From: Pandoraea aquatica
GTDB lineage: Bacteria > Pseudomonadota > Gammaproteobacteria > Burkholderiales > Burkholderiaceae
Length of the DNA: 64,000 bases
Assembly: GCF_902459565.1 (NCBI RefSeq)
Contig: NZ_CABPSN010000009.1
Location: forward strand, 180,119 to 244,118
Direction: 5' to 3'
The notes under the pieces were generated by a model. It searched no databases. It was not told the origin of the DNA and saw only the letters and a program-made list of their open reading frames with translations. Made by a program: the position numbers and the translations under genes. Every line of letters starts with the position of its first letter. Positions within the stretch are counted from its first letter, which is position 1. This document shows, piece after piece, positions 1 to 8,379 of the stretch.

Positions 1-362
1 AGCAAGATCCCATCGCCGACTCGGCCCGCGCCATTCTCGACGGGCACATCGTGCTCTCGCGTCAGCTCGCGGAGTCGGGTCACTACCCCGCCATCGACAT
101 CGAACAGTCGATCAGCCGGGCGATGGCCGCGCTCATCGACGACGCGCAGTTCGATACGGTGCGCCGCTTCAAGCAGATGCTTTCGCGCTACCAGCGCAAC
201 CGCGACCTCATCAACGTGGGCGCGTACGCGCCGGGCAGCGACCCGATGCTCGATCAGGCGATCGAGCTGTATCCCCGTCTCGAAGGCTTCCTGCAACAGG
301 GAATGCGCGAGCGGGCCAGTTATCCGGACGCCGTGCAGCAGTTGCGCGGACTGTTCCACTAA
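1..362 (+). CDS. fliI: Flagellar export ATPase FliI, C-terminal end (partial)
   Basis: Only the last 119 or so codons are present. The reading frame is open from base 3 and ends at the TAA of 360-362. The visible part starts [20 protein letters not shown] and continues with a [14 protein letters not shown] stretch, which is typical of the end of the FliI/YscN/F1-beta-like ATPase fold, where the catalytic core passes into the helical C-terminal domain. FliI forms the cytoplasmic hexamer that energises flagellar type III export. Its P-loop lies outside the window. fliJ follows after 12 bases, which supports the call. Confidence 0.9.
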   Translation, partial: QDPIADSARAILDGHIVLSRQLAESGHYPAIDIEQSISRAMAALIDDAQFDTVRRFKQMLSRYQRNRDLINVGAYAPGSDPMLDQAIELYPRLEGFLQQGMRERASYPDAVQQLRGLFH

Positions 363-374
363 TTGGAGGCGGCC

Positions 375-827
375 ATGAATTCCAACCTGCCCCTCAAGTT
401 GCTCATCGAACTCGCCCAGAAGGACGTGGACGAAGCTGCGCGCCTGCTTGGCGAGCGTCAGACGCAACGCGCCGAAGTCGAGCGTCAGCTCGAAGCACTG
501 CGTCAGTATCGTCACGAGTACCGCACGCGCATGCAGACGGCAACGATTCAGGGCATGGCGGGATGCGACTGGCGCAACTTCCAGCAATTCATCGATACGC
601 TCGACACCGCCATCGGACAGCAGGCCATGCTGCTCCAGCAAGCGGAAGAGCGTCTCAACGTCGCGCGCCGGGAATGGCAGGCACAGCAACGCCGCCTGAA
701 CTCCTTCGGCACGCTCGCCTCGCGCGAAGAAGCCCGCACCGCTGTGCGTGTGGCACGTCGCGAGCAGAAAGAAAACGACGAGTACGCCGCGCGCAGCCTG
801 CGCCGTCGTGCCGAATCACCGATTTGA
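375..827 (+). CDS. fliJ: Flagellar export chaperone FliJ
   Basis: A 150-residue, highly charged, almost wholly alpha-helical protein (QKDVDEAARLLGERQTQRAE, later EERLNVARREWQAQQRRL) with the coiled-coil character of FliJ, the stalk-like protein inside the FliI hexamer that links the ATPase to the FlhA export gate. I chose the ATG at 375 because GGAGG (365-369) sits 5 bases upstream; the TTG at 363 would place that ribosome site inside the gene. It lies between fliI and fliK, the usual order. The family is recognised by size, helical pattern and position, since FliJ sequences diverge strongly. Confidence 0.85.
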   Translation: MNSNLPLKLLIELAQKDVDEAARLLGERQTQRAEVERQLEALRQYRHEYRTRMQTATIQGMAGCDWRNFQQFIDTLDTAIGQQAMLLQQAEERLNVARREWQAQQRRLNSFGTLASREEARTAVRVARREQKENDEYAARSLRRRAESPI

Positions 828-846
828 AGGAATTGAGGAGCCCACT

Positions 847-2292
847 ATGTCGATTCTGAGCTTCCTGACCGATGCCGCCGGCGCTGCCCGGCAAGCCGTG
901 AACCGCGCCGGTTCGTCGAGCAGCGACGACGCCAGCGTGCTGCCGTTCTCCACGGTGCTTTCGCAGCAAACACGTCAGACCGTCCAGCCCTCGGCCAGCA
1001 GCGCGAATAACAATGCCGCGCAGCAGGCCGGTCAGACGAATTCGTCCAACGGCTCGTCGAGCAGCACGAAGTCGACCGAAAACGCGTCGTCCGGACAAAC
1101 CGGTCAGACGGCGCAATCGGGCCAGACGGGACAGACAGGTCAAACGAACGCTTCGAACAAGCCTTCGAAATCGTCGAACGCCGACGATGGCAAGGACGAG
1201 GAAGACGACACGCAAACGGCCACTGCTGCCCCGGGCGATCCGGCCGCCGCACTGGCCGTCGCGCTCGCTGCGATGAACAACGCGCCGCTGCAAACCGCCA
1301 CACCTGCCCCGGCAACGCCGACGGGCGATGCGGTCGCCACGGCCACCGACGGCAAGCCGGGCACCGGCGCAGCCATTACCGCTGCCGTCGCAGGTGCAAT
1401 GCAAGCCGCAGGTGCCGCACAACTGACCGGCCAGCCGCCGGCCGGCACCAATGCGGATGCCACGCCGGCGACGACTGCCGCCAACACCGGCGCGCCGGTC
1501 AAGAGCACCGTCACGCCGGCCGCCTCGACGACCAGCCCGACGGGCGGTATCTCACTCGACACGCTGGCGAAGAACGCCACCACCGCACACGCTGCAACGA
1601 CGGCCCAGCCGGCGGCGACGGACGCGAAGGCCGCCACGCCGGTGGCCGCTACCGACGCGCAGGCACAACAACGCATGGCCGACGCACTGGCGCAGGGCAA
1701 CCGCGACGCCGCCTCGCAGGCCGCCACCGCAGCGTCGCAAGCTGCCGTGCAGGCTGCCCAGAGCGCCACCCCGGCCGTCGACGCCCAGCCGCAGTTGCAG
1801 GCGCAGGCCAACCTGCCTGCCGCCCTTGCACTGAACGCACGCGTCGGCACGCAGGACTGGAACAACCAGCTTTCGCAGCAGGTGGTGTGGCTCTCCAGCG
1901 CCCATGCGCAGACGGCCCAACTGAGCCTGAATCCGCCCGATCTCGGCCCGCTGCACGTGGTGCTAAACGTGGCGAACGACTCGGCACAGGCCATGTTCGT
2001 CTCACAACACGCCGCCGTGCGCGACGCCGTTCAGGCCGCCCTCCCGCAATTGCGCGACAGCCTTGCCAACAATGGCATCGCGCTCGGCAATGCGACCGTG
2101 AGCAGCGACAGCTCTCAGCAGCAAGCCTTCGCACAGCAAAGCGCCAACGGCAATGGCGGCGGGAACGGTAGCGGCAATGGCAACGGACGCGGTACGCCGG
2201 GCTTCGGCCAGACGGCGGACGACGCCCCGATCGCCACCACCGTGAACGTCCCCGTGCGCGCGAGCAACGGCTTTGTGGACACGTTCGCGTAA
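847..2292 (+). CDS. fliK: Flagellar hook-length control protein FliK
   Basis: 481 residues. The first 320 or so are low-complexity, rich in Ala, Thr, Gln and Ser, as in the secreted 'molecular ruler' part of FliK. Residues about 328-430 form the conserved Flg_hook domain (WNNQLSQQVVWLSS, then LSLNPPDLGPLHVVLNV), which switches the export gate from hook to filament substrates through FlhB. The tail is Gly/Asn-rich. Start ATG 847 is preceded by GAGGAG (835-840). A GQT tripeptide run lies at residues 83-100. The last gene before a 279-base gap leading to fliL. Confidence 0.92.
   Translation: MSILSFLTDAAGAARQAVNRAGSSSSDDASVLPFSTVLSQQTRQTVQPSASSANNNAAQQAGQTNSSNGSSSSTKSTENASSGQTGQTAQSGQTGQTGQTNASNKPSKSSNADDGKDEEDDTQTATAAPGDPAAALAVALAAMNNAPLQTATPAPATPTGDAVATATDGKPGTGAAITAAVAGAMQAAGAAQLTGQPPAGTNADATPATTAANTGAPVKSTVTPAASTTSPTGGISLDTLAKNATTAHAATTAQPAATDAKAATPVAATDAQAQQRMADALAQGNRDAASQAATAASQAAVQAAQSATPAVDAQPQLQAQANLPAALALNARVGTQDWNNQLSQQVVWLSSAHAQTAQLSLNPPDLGPLHVVLNVANDSAQAMFVSQHAAVRDAVQAALPQLRDSLANNGIALGNATVSSDSSQQQAFAQQSANGNGGGNGSGNGNGRGTPGFGQTADDAPIATTVNVPVRASNGFVDTFA
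1093..1146 (+). repeat. GQT-tripeptide repeat inside fliK
   Basis: Six consecutive nine-base units encode GQT GQT AQS GQT GQT GQT (FliK residues 83-100). The units differ at synonymous positions, so the DNA repeat is imperfect. It lies in the ruler region, where protein length influences hook length. Confidence 0.75.
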
Positions 2293-2447
2293 GTATTCCT
2301 GAGACTGCCGCCGGCCTCATAACAGGTACATAACAGGTGTATGAGCGGCGCAGAAGTCGGCGCAAATCGCCATGCCATGCGGGCTGCCCGCCGTCGCCGA
2401 CCTTGCGACGACGTGAAGCAGCGCCGCAGTGTGGCGGCAAAGTACCC

Positions 2448-2475
2448 TAAAGCAAGCGGGTTTTTCTGCCGTTAA
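2448..2475 (+). promoter_or_regulatory. Candidate sigma-28 promoter for fliL operon
   Basis: TAAAGCAA (2448-2455), 12 bases, then GCCGTTAA (2468-2475). The sigma-28 consensus is TAAAGTTT-N11-GCCGATAA. The -10 half matches 7 of 8 and the -35 half 5 of 8, with a spacer one base long. It ends about 97 bases before fliL. The motA candidate in this window has the same -10 and the same 12-base spacer. The fli operon is usually FlhDC-dependent, so this would be an additional promoter. Confidence 0.45.
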
Positions 2476-2571
2476 GACAAAGACGCGAGTTAGACGCGAT
2501 TGTCCCTTCTTTTCGGCCGATCACCCCCAGGCGGGTTGGCCGACAATCACTACCCAATAGCAGGCGAATAC

Positions 2572-3054
2572 ATGGCAAATCCCGCACCGACGCAAGCCGC
2601 GGCTCCCTCCGGAGGGGGCATGCGCAAATGGATTCTGTTGATCGTGGCGGTAGCGCTCATGGCAGCGGCCGGCGCGGCAACGGCCGTGTATTTGCTGACC
2701 GGACGTAGCGAAGCGGCCAAAGCACCGCCGCCCCCGCCGCCGCCCGTGTTTGTCGGCATGGATCCGTTCACGGTGAACCTCTCGGGCGAAGACGGCGAGC
2801 GTTACCTGCACATCGGCCTCTCGCTCAAGGTGGCAGATGCCGAAACGCAGGCCCGCATCACGCAACATATGCCCGAAGTACGCAGCCGAGTGTTGTTGTT
2901 GCTGTCGTCGAAGCAGCCGCAGGATCTCGCAACGATCGACGGTAAGCGCCGTCTGGCGAGCGAAATCCGCGCGTTGGTCGCACAGCCGTTCGCAGCCAAC
3001 ATGCCGCAGCAAGCCGTGGGCGACGTCCTGTTCACCGCGTTTGTAATTCAGTGA
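2572..3054 (+). CDS. fliL: Flagellar basal body-associated protein FliL
   Basis: 160 residues. A short cytoplasmic N-terminus is followed by one membrane span at about 18-40 (WILLIVAVALMAAAGAATAV), a proline-rich linker (APPPPPPPVFVG) and a periplasmic domain with the family signatures DPFTVNL and HIGLSLKV. FliL surrounds the stator units and supports torque generation. The ATG at 2572 gives the usual FliL length; an in-frame start 72 bases upstream would add an atypical extension. First gene of the fliLMNOPQR run; fliM begins 7 bases after the stop. Confidence 0.93.
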   Translation: MANPAPTQAAAPSGGGMRKWILLIVAVALMAAAGAATAVYLLTGRSEAAKAPPPPPPPVFVGMDPFTVNLSGEDGERYLHIGLSLKVADAETQARITQHMPEVRSRVLLLLSSKQPQDLATIDGKRRLASEIRALVAQPFAANMPQQAVGDVLFTAFVIQ

Positions 3055-3061
3055 GTGATTC

Positions 3062-4060
3062 ATGGCGCATGAGGAGTTCCTGTCGCAGGAAGAAGTCGAT
3101 GCCCTTCTAAAGGGTGTCACCGGCGAACAGGATGAACGGTCGGAGTCGGAAGATCATTCCGGCATTCGGCCATACAACATCGCGACGCAAGAGCGCATCG
3201 TGCGCGGGCGCATGCCCACGCTCGAAATCATCAACGACCGCTTCTCGCGACTGTTCCGCATTGCGCTGTTCAACTTCATGCGCCGCAGCGCCGAAATTTC
3301 GGTCAGCCCGGTGCGCGTGCAGAAGTACAGCGAGTTCATTCGCAACCTGCCTGTCCCGACCAACCTCAACCTGGTCCACATCAAGCCGCTGCGCGGCACG
3401 GCGCTGTTCGTGTTCGATCCGAACCTCGTGTTCCTCGTGGTGGACAACCTGTTCGGTGGCGACGGCCGGTTCCATACGCGCGTCGAAGGCCGCGACTTCA
3501 CGCAGACCGAGCAACGCATCATCGCGCGCCTGCTCGACCTCGTCTTCGAGAACTACGGGGCGTCGTGGAAGCCGGTGTATCCGGTCGAGTTCGAATACGT
3601 GCGCGCCGAAATGCACACGCAGTTCGCCAACGTCGCCACGCCGAACGAAGTCGTCGTCACGACCACGTTCGACATCGAGTTCGGCTCGGTGGGCGGCGAA
3701 TTCCACATCTGCATGCCGTACTCGATGATCGAGCCGATGCGCGACCAGCTCTCGAGCCCGCTGCAAGGCGAGACGCTCGAAGTCGACAAGCGCTGGGTGC
3801 GTCTGCTCTCGCAGCAGGTGCAGGCCGCCGACGTGGAAATCGTGACGAACCTCGCCCAGTTCGACATGACGCTCTCGCAGCTGCTCAACATGCGCGTGGG
3901 CGACGTGATTCCGCTCGACGTACCTGAGGTGCTCGAAGCCAAGGTCGACGGCGTGCCCGTGATGCACTGCAATTACGGCGTCTTCAATGGTCAATACGCG
4001 CTGCGCGTGAACCAGATGATCAACCATTCGCACAGCGATTACAGCAAGGACAACGAGTGA
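3062..4060 (+). CDS. fliM: Flagellar motor switch protein FliM
   Basis: 332 residues. The N-terminal EEFLSQEEVDALLKGVTGE is the CheY-P binding peptide. The middle CheC-like domain contains RLFRIALFNFMRRSAEISV and LFVFDPNLVFLVVDNLFGGD, and the C-terminal part is a SpoA domain (TLSQLLNMRVGDVIPLDVPE) that pairs with FliN. FliM links FliG to the C-ring and reverses the motor when phospho-CheY binds. Length and domain order are normal. Its stop codon overlaps the fliN start by one base, implying translational coupling. Confidence 0.97.
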   Translation: MAHEEFLSQEEVDALLKGVTGEQDERSESEDHSGIRPYNIATQERIVRGRMPTLEIINDRFSRLFRIALFNFMRRSAEISVSPVRVQKYSEFIRNLPVPTNLNLVHIKPLRGTALFVFDPNLVFLVVDNLFGGDGRFHTRVEGRDFTQTEQRIIARLLDLVFENYGASWKPVYPVEFEYVRAEMHTQFANVATPNEVVVTTTFDIEFGSVGGEFHICMPYSMIEPMRDQLSSPLQGETLEVDKRWVRLLSQQVQAADVEIVTNLAQFDMTLSQLLNMRVGDVIPLDVPEVLEAKVDGVPVMHCNYGVFNGQYALRVNQMINHSHSDYSKDNE

Positions 4061-4500
4061 TGAGCGATACCCCTCAAACGCCCGGTGAAGACGCCCAGGC
4101 CATGGCGGACGAGTGGGCCAGTGCCATGGCCGAGCAGACCGCTTCGGAGCCTGCACCTGCCGCTGCACCCCAACCCGCGGCAGCCCCGGTGTTCCAGCCG
4201 CTCGCCGCGACCGCCGGCAATCCGGCCGGTGCCGCGCACAACGATATCGATCTGATCCTCGACATCCCGGTCCAGATGACCGTGGAGCTGGGCCGCACCA
4301 AGATCGCCATCAAGAACCTGCTGCAACTCGCACAAGGCTCCGTGGTGGAACTCGACGGCATGGCCGGCGAGCCGATGGACGTGCTGGTCAACGGTTGCCT
4401 CATCGCCCAGGGCGAAGTGGTGGTCGTGAACGACAAGTTCGGCATCCGCCTGACTGATATCATCACGCCATCCGAACGCATCCGTAAGCTCAACCGATGA
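4060..4500 (+). CDS. fliN: Flagellar motor switch protein FliN
   Basis: 146 residues. An Ala/Pro-rich N-terminal half of about 60 residues precedes a SpoA domain (DLILDIPVQMTVELGRTKIA, IKNLLQLAQGSVVELD, then VLVNGCLIAQGEVVVVNDKF), the canonical FliN core that builds the bottom of the C-ring and receives FliH-FliI cargo. I chose ATG 4060, which overlaps the fliM stop by one base; a GTG three bases earlier is less likely. Ends in an overlap with fliO. Confidence 0.96.
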   Translation: MSDTPQTPGEDAQAMADEWASAMAEQTASEPAPAAAPQPAAAPVFQPLAATAGNPAGAAHNDIDLILDIPVQMTVELGRTKIAIKNLLQLAQGSVVELDGMAGEPMDVLVNGCLIAQGEVVVVNDKFGIRLTDIITPSERIRKLNR

Positions 4501-5093
4501 TTGCTTTGAAAGTCCGCGGCACGCCCGTGGGGCGCGCTGCGGCAAGCGCCGCCGGGCCGACGTCCACGCATCGTGTGATGTGCACCCTTCGCAAGCTGGC
4601 GCGTCCGCTCTCCCTTCCGACCGGTCTGGCCGTAATCACAGCTATTGCTGGCATGGCCCTCCTCCCCGTCTCCATGGCTCACGCGCAAGGCACCGCTTCG
4701 CAAGCGGCGGCCGTGCCGAGCCTCGGCGGTGCGGGTATCGTGCAAACGGGCTTCGGCCTCGTGCTCGTACTGGCGCTGCTCTTCGGGCTGGCGTGGCTCG
4801 CGAAGCGCTTCGGGTTGCAACGCCCGCTCGGCGGGAGCAACGTACGCATCGTGGGTAGCGCGGCGGTCGGTCAGCGCGAACGTGTGGTGGTCGTGGAAGT
4901 GGCGGGTGACTGGGTCGTGCTCGGCGTTGCCCCGGGTCAGGTCCGCAGCCTTCACGTGATCGACGCCGACCGCGTTGCCGATCATGTCGCCGAATCACCG
5001 GCCCCTGCCGTCGCCCATCCGGGTGCGCAAGCCAACCGCGCCGCGCAAGCTTTTGCGCAAAAGCTGCGCGAAACGATGAAAAAGGACACCTGA
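4497..5093 (+). CDS. fliO: Flagellar biosynthetic protein FliO
   Basis: 198 residues. A long basic N-terminus is followed by a signal-like hydrophobic stretch ending in [11 protein letters not shown] (about residues 47-64) and a second membrane span ([20 protein letters not shown], about 84-103). The cytoplasmic C-terminal domain carries [20 protein letters not shown] and [20 protein letters not shown], the FliO family pattern. FliO is the assembly factor for the FliP pore. Start overlaps the fliN stop by four bases (ATGA) and its stop overlaps fliP by one base. An internal ATG at 4578 would give a shorter leader. Confidence 0.9.
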   Translation: MIALKVRGTPVGRAAASAAGPTSTHRVMCTLRKLARPLSLPTGLAVITAIAGMALLPVSMAHAQGTASQAAAVPSLGGAGIVQTGFGLVLVLALLFGLAWLAKRFGLQRPLGGSNVRIVGSAAVGQRERVVVVEVAGDWVVLGVAPGQVRSLHVIDADRVADHVAESPAPAVAHPGAQANRAAQAFAQKLRETMKKDT

Positions 5094-5923
5094 TGTCACG
5101 CGGCGTGTTGCTGGCCGGACAAGCACCGGGCCCGGTGCGTATTTTCCGTCCGACGGCCGGTCTGAAGCCGGGTCTCGCGCTCGCGCTGTTCGCGTGCCTG
5201 CTTTGCCTGATCGGGCTGACCCTGCCCGTCTCCGCTTTCGCGCAGGCCACGCTGCCTGCCTTCACCACGACGCCATCGCCGGGCGGCGGACAGACGTACT
5301 CGCTGTCCGTGCAGACGATGCTGCTGCTCACGTCGCTGGGCTTTCTGCCCGCGATGTTGCTGATGATGACCGCCTTCACGCGCATCATCATCGTGCTTTC
5401 GCTGCTGCGTCATGCCATCGGTGTGACGACCTCGCCGCCGAACCAGATCCTGATCGGCCTGGCGCTGTTCCTGACCTTCTTCGTCATGTCGCCCGTGTTC
5501 GATCAGGTCTACACGAACGCCTACCAGCCGTTCGCCGCGAACAAGATCAGCTTCGAGCAGGCCATCGACACTGGCGCCAAGCCGTTCCACTCGTTCATGC
5601 TCAAGCAAACGCGTGAAGCGGACCTCGCCCTGTTCGCCAAGCTCGCCAAGACGCCGCCGATGAACGGTCCGGAAGATGTGCCGATGCGCATTCTCGTGCC
5701 CGCCTTCGCCACCAGCGAACTGAAGACGGCCTTCCAGATCGGCTTCACGATCTTCATCCCGTTCCTGATCATCGATCTGGTGGTGGCCAGCGTGCTGATG
5801 GCCATGGGGATGATGATGGTCTCGCCGTCCACCGTCTCACTGCCGTTCAAGCTGATGCTGTTCGTGGTCGTCGACGGCTGGCAACTGCTGCTGGGCTCGC
5901 TGGCCCAGAGCTTCACGACGTAG
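5093..5923 (+). CDS. fliP: Flagellar export gate protein FliP
   Basis: 276 residues. An N-terminal hydrophobic leader ([20 protein letters not shown]...AFAQ) looks like the cleavable signal peptide typical of FliP. The body contains [40 protein letters not shown] and, at the end, [20 protein letters not shown], all diagnostic. Five FliP subunits form most of the core export channel with FliQ and FliR. The start overlaps the fliO stop by one base. Confidence 0.97.
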   Translation: MSRGVLLAGQAPGPVRIFRPTAGLKPGLALALFACLLCLIGLTLPVSAFAQATLPAFTTTPSPGGGQTYSLSVQTMLLLTSLGFLPAMLLMMTAFTRIIIVLSLLRHAIGVTTSPPNQILIGLALFLTFFVMSPVFDQVYTNAYQPFAANKISFEQAIDTGAKPFHSFMLKQTREADLALFAKLAKTPPMNGPEDVPMRILVPAFATSELKTAFQIGFTIFIPFLIIDLVVASVLMAMGMMMVSPSTVSLPFKLMLFVVVDGWQLLLGSLAQSFTT

Positions 5924-5939
5924 CGGGGAGGCCACCGAA

Positions 5940-6209
5940 ATGACGCCGGAAACCGTGATGGCGCTGGCCCATCAGGCCATGCAGGTCTGTCTGCTGCTCG
6001 CCGCGCCGCTGCTGATCGTCGCGCTCGTTTCAGGTCTGCTCGTGAGCCTGTTTCAAGCCGCCACGCAGATCAACGAAATGACGCTGTCGTTCATCCCCAA
6101 GCTGCTCGCCGTGTTCATCACGCTCGTGGTCGCAGGCCCGTGGATGCTCAACCTGATGGTCGACTACATGCGCCAGCTGCTCACCGGCATTCCCGGCCTC
6201 GTCGGGTAA
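5940..6209 (+). CDS. fliQ: Flagellar export gate protein FliQ
   Basis: 89 residues, the standard FliQ length, with two membrane spans (about 15-40 and 52-76) joined by the conserved FQAATQINEMTLSFIPKLLA motif. FliQ forms the outer ring of the FliPQR channel. The ATG follows 16 bases after the fliP stop; GGGGAGG (5925-5931) is its ribosome site. Confidence 0.97.
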   Translation: MTPETVMALAHQAMQVCLLLAAPLLIVALVSGLLVSLFQAATQINEMTLSFIPKLLAVFITLVVAGPWMLNLMVDYMRQLLTGIPGLVG

Positions 6210-6230
6210 GCCGGCGCATCGGCCAGCGCC

Positions 6231-7022
6231 TTGATCAGCTTCACTTACGACCAGCTCTCGAGCGTCATTGCGACGTTCCTGTTCCCGTTCGTCCGCCTGC
6301 TTTCGCTGTCCATGACCGCGCCGATCTTCGGCGACTCGCGCGTACCCGGCACCGTGAAAATCGGGCTGGCGGGTATCGTCGCGCTCACGCTGGCCCCGGT
6401 CATCGGTCCGGCACCGTCGGTCTCGCCGTTCTCGTGGGAAGGTCTCTGGATTCTCGCGCAGCAGATGATGATCGGCGCAGCGCTCGGCTGGTGCATGCAA
6501 CTCGTGTTTTCCGCCGTCAGCATGGCGGGCGACTTCGTTGGCCTGCAAATGGGCCTGTCCTTCGCCACGCTGCTCAATCCCAATGCCGACGGCAGTACCG
6601 CCGTGCTCGGCATGCTGCTCAACGTCGTCATCATGCTCGTCTTTCTCGCGACGAACGGGCATCTGGTGATGTACGCCACGCTGGTGCAAAGCTTCACGGT
6701 GCTGCCGATCTCCGGCACGCCGATCTCGGTCGGCGGCTGGCATTACCTCGCCATGCTCGGCGGGCAGTTGTTCACGCTGGCGCTGATGTTGTCGCTGCCG
6801 CTCGTCGCCGCGCTGCTGATCTGTAACCTCGCACTCGGCATTCTGAACCGTGCCGCGCCGCAACTGAACATCTTCGCCGTGGGCTTTCCGCTCACGCTCG
6901 GCGTCGGTCTCGTGGTGCTCGAACTGATGATGCCGCGCCTGGCGCCCGTGATGGACCACTTCGTGTCCATCGGCATCGACATGATGATGCGCGCGACGGC
7001 TGCGTTTGTGCCAAAGGCCTAA
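6231..7022 (+). CDS. fliR: Flagellar export gate protein FliR
   Basis: 263 residues with about six membrane spans and FliR signatures (VRLLSLSMTAPIFGDSRVPG, then FVGLQMGLSFATLLNPNADG). One FliR caps the FliP5 ring in the export channel. The start is a TTG at 6231, which gives the normal N-terminus MISFTYDQLSSVIATFLFPF; there is no nearby in-frame ATG that keeps the first helix. It closes the fli operon, followed at once by a strong terminator. Confidence 0.95.
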   Translation: MISFTYDQLSSVIATFLFPFVRLLSLSMTAPIFGDSRVPGTVKIGLAGIVALTLAPVIGPAPSVSPFSWEGLWILAQQMMIGAALGWCMQLVFSAVSMAGDFVGLQMGLSFATLLNPNADGSTAVLGMLLNVVIMLVFLATNGHLVMYATLVQSFTVLPISGTPISVGGWHYLAMLGGQLFTLALMLSLPLVAALLICNLALGILNRAAPQLNIFAVGFPLTLGVGLVVLELMMPRLAPVMDHFVSIGIDMMMRATAAFVPKA

Positions 7023-7063
7023 GCAGCCCCAATGGTCTGTCCACCGGCGGCAATCGCCGCCGC

Positions 7064-7107
7064 CCAAAACAAAGCAGGCCACCCGAAGGTGGCCTGCTTT
7101 GTTTTGG
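7064..7107. terminator. Bidirectional rho-independent terminator between fliR and flgL
   Basis: A perfect 20-bp stem: 7064-7083 (CCAAAACAAAGCAGGCCACC) pairs with 7088-7107 around the tetraloop CGAA. The outer part of the stem is A-rich on one side and T-rich on the other, so either RNA ends the GC-rich stem with a U-rich run. It lies between two convergent operons, 42 bases after fliR and 19 bases after the flgL stop. Confidence 0.93.
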
Positions 7108-7125
7108 TGTCCCTCAATCTCGCGA

Positions 7126-8361
7126 TCAGAGCAAGCTGAACAGCGAGAGCTTCTGCGTCTGAATGAAGGTCTGCTGGGACGCTTGCAGCGCGGCTTGCTG
7201 CTGCGCGAACTGGCTCGTCGCCGAAATGATGTCCACGTCCAGCAGATCCTGCATCTGCGACGTGTAAGCGAGATCGTTGGCGCTGCCGATGTCGTTGAGC
7301 GTCGAGATCTCGTTCATGCGCGAGCCCACGGTCGTGCGAACGGTCGTCACGTTGTCGTAGGTGTTGCTGAACATCTGGTTGAACGTGGTCAGCGCGTTGC
7401 TCAGATTGGCCGAACCGGCTTGACCTTGCGCCGAGATCGGCGTCTTGAGCGTGTTGATCAGCGCTTGCAGGTTGTCGAACACGTTCGTGCTGGACTTGCC
7501 CGCCGGATTCACGTTGTAGGTGTCGCCCGTGGCCGGCGCGCCCGTGAACGTCACCGACTTGCCGGCGAACGTGATCGGCTGGCCCGACGTGTACGCGCCC
7601 GTCACATCCGCTACGGTCGTGTCCGTCAGATCCTTGACCGTGTAGTTCGTGGTCGGCGGCGTGGTCGTATTGTCGATGGCGAAGCTGATCGAGAACTGGT
7701 GATTGGCCCCCGCGTTGCTCGCATCGGTCGTCGAGACCGGCGTGAACGTGGCCGTGCCGGTGTTCGACAGGCTGCCGCTGATCACCGTGCTGGCCGTGGC
7801 CGGCTGAATCGCCTGGAAGATGTTCGAGCCGATGTCGTTGATCGCAATCTGACGTCCGCTGCTCACTTGCACATAGCGAAGACCGGTGTCGCCCGCGTAG
7901 CTGGCACCCGTCGGCGTGGCGACGTAGGCGGCCGAGCTGCCCATGAAGCCGGAGAACAGGTACTGGCCGTTCGCGTCGGTCGTGTTGGCCAGCGAGAGCA
8001 GCTGCTGGTAGCTCGACTGCAGATCGGTGGCGATGGCCGAGCGATCATTGTCGTTGAGCGACGGGCTGCCCGCGGCGATCACTTGCGACATCACGTGTTG
8101 CAGCGTGTTGACGATGCTGCCGAACGTCTGGTCTTCGAGCTGGAGCGCCGTCGTCGCCGAACCGCGGTTCGTCGCGTACTGCTTGTTCATGTCCTGGGCT
8201 TGCGACACGGCCACGGCCTGTGCCGACGCGAGCGGATCGTCGCTCGGCGTGGTCACGCGCTTGCCCGAGGAGAGCTGTGCCTGCGTGTTGAGCAGATCGG
8301 AGACGTTACGGCTCATGGCCGACGACCCCTGATCGAAAATCATGCTGGTGCTGATACGCAT
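7126..8361 (-). CDS. flgL: Flagellar hook-associated protein 3 FlgL
   Basis: 411 residues. N-terminal MRISTSMIFDQGSSAMSRNV...LNTQAQLSSGKRVTTPSDDP and the helical C-terminal stretch (GSRMNEISTLNDIGSANDLA, ending SQQTFIQTQKLSLFSLL) are the flagellin-like D0/D1 coiled coils of FlgL. The middle is a variable Thr/Ala-rich domain. FlgL is the second hook-filament junction protein. It lies 18 bases after flgK and ends just before the bidirectional terminator. Confidence 0.96.
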   Translation of the reverse strand: MRISTSMIFDQGSSAMSRNVSDLLNTQAQLSSGKRVTTPSDDPLASAQAVAVSQAQDMNKQYATNRGSATTALQLEDQTFGSIVNTLQHVMSQVIAAGSPSLNDNDRSAIATDLQSSYQQLLSLANTTDANGQYLFSGFMGSSAAYVATPTGASYAGDTGLRYVQVSSGRQIAINDIGSNIFQAIQPATASTVISGSLSNTGTATFTPVSTTDASNAGANHQFSISFAIDNTTTPPTTNYTVKDLTDTTVADVTGAYTSGQPITFAGKSVTFTGAPATGDTYNVNPAGKSSTNVFDNLQALINTLKTPISAQGQAGSANLSNALTTFNQMFSNTYDNVTTVRTTVGSRMNEISTLNDIGSANDLAYTSQMQDLLDVDIISATSQFAQQQAALQASQQTFIQTQKLSLFSLL

Positions 8362-8379
8362 TTTTCCGTCTCCTCAGCC

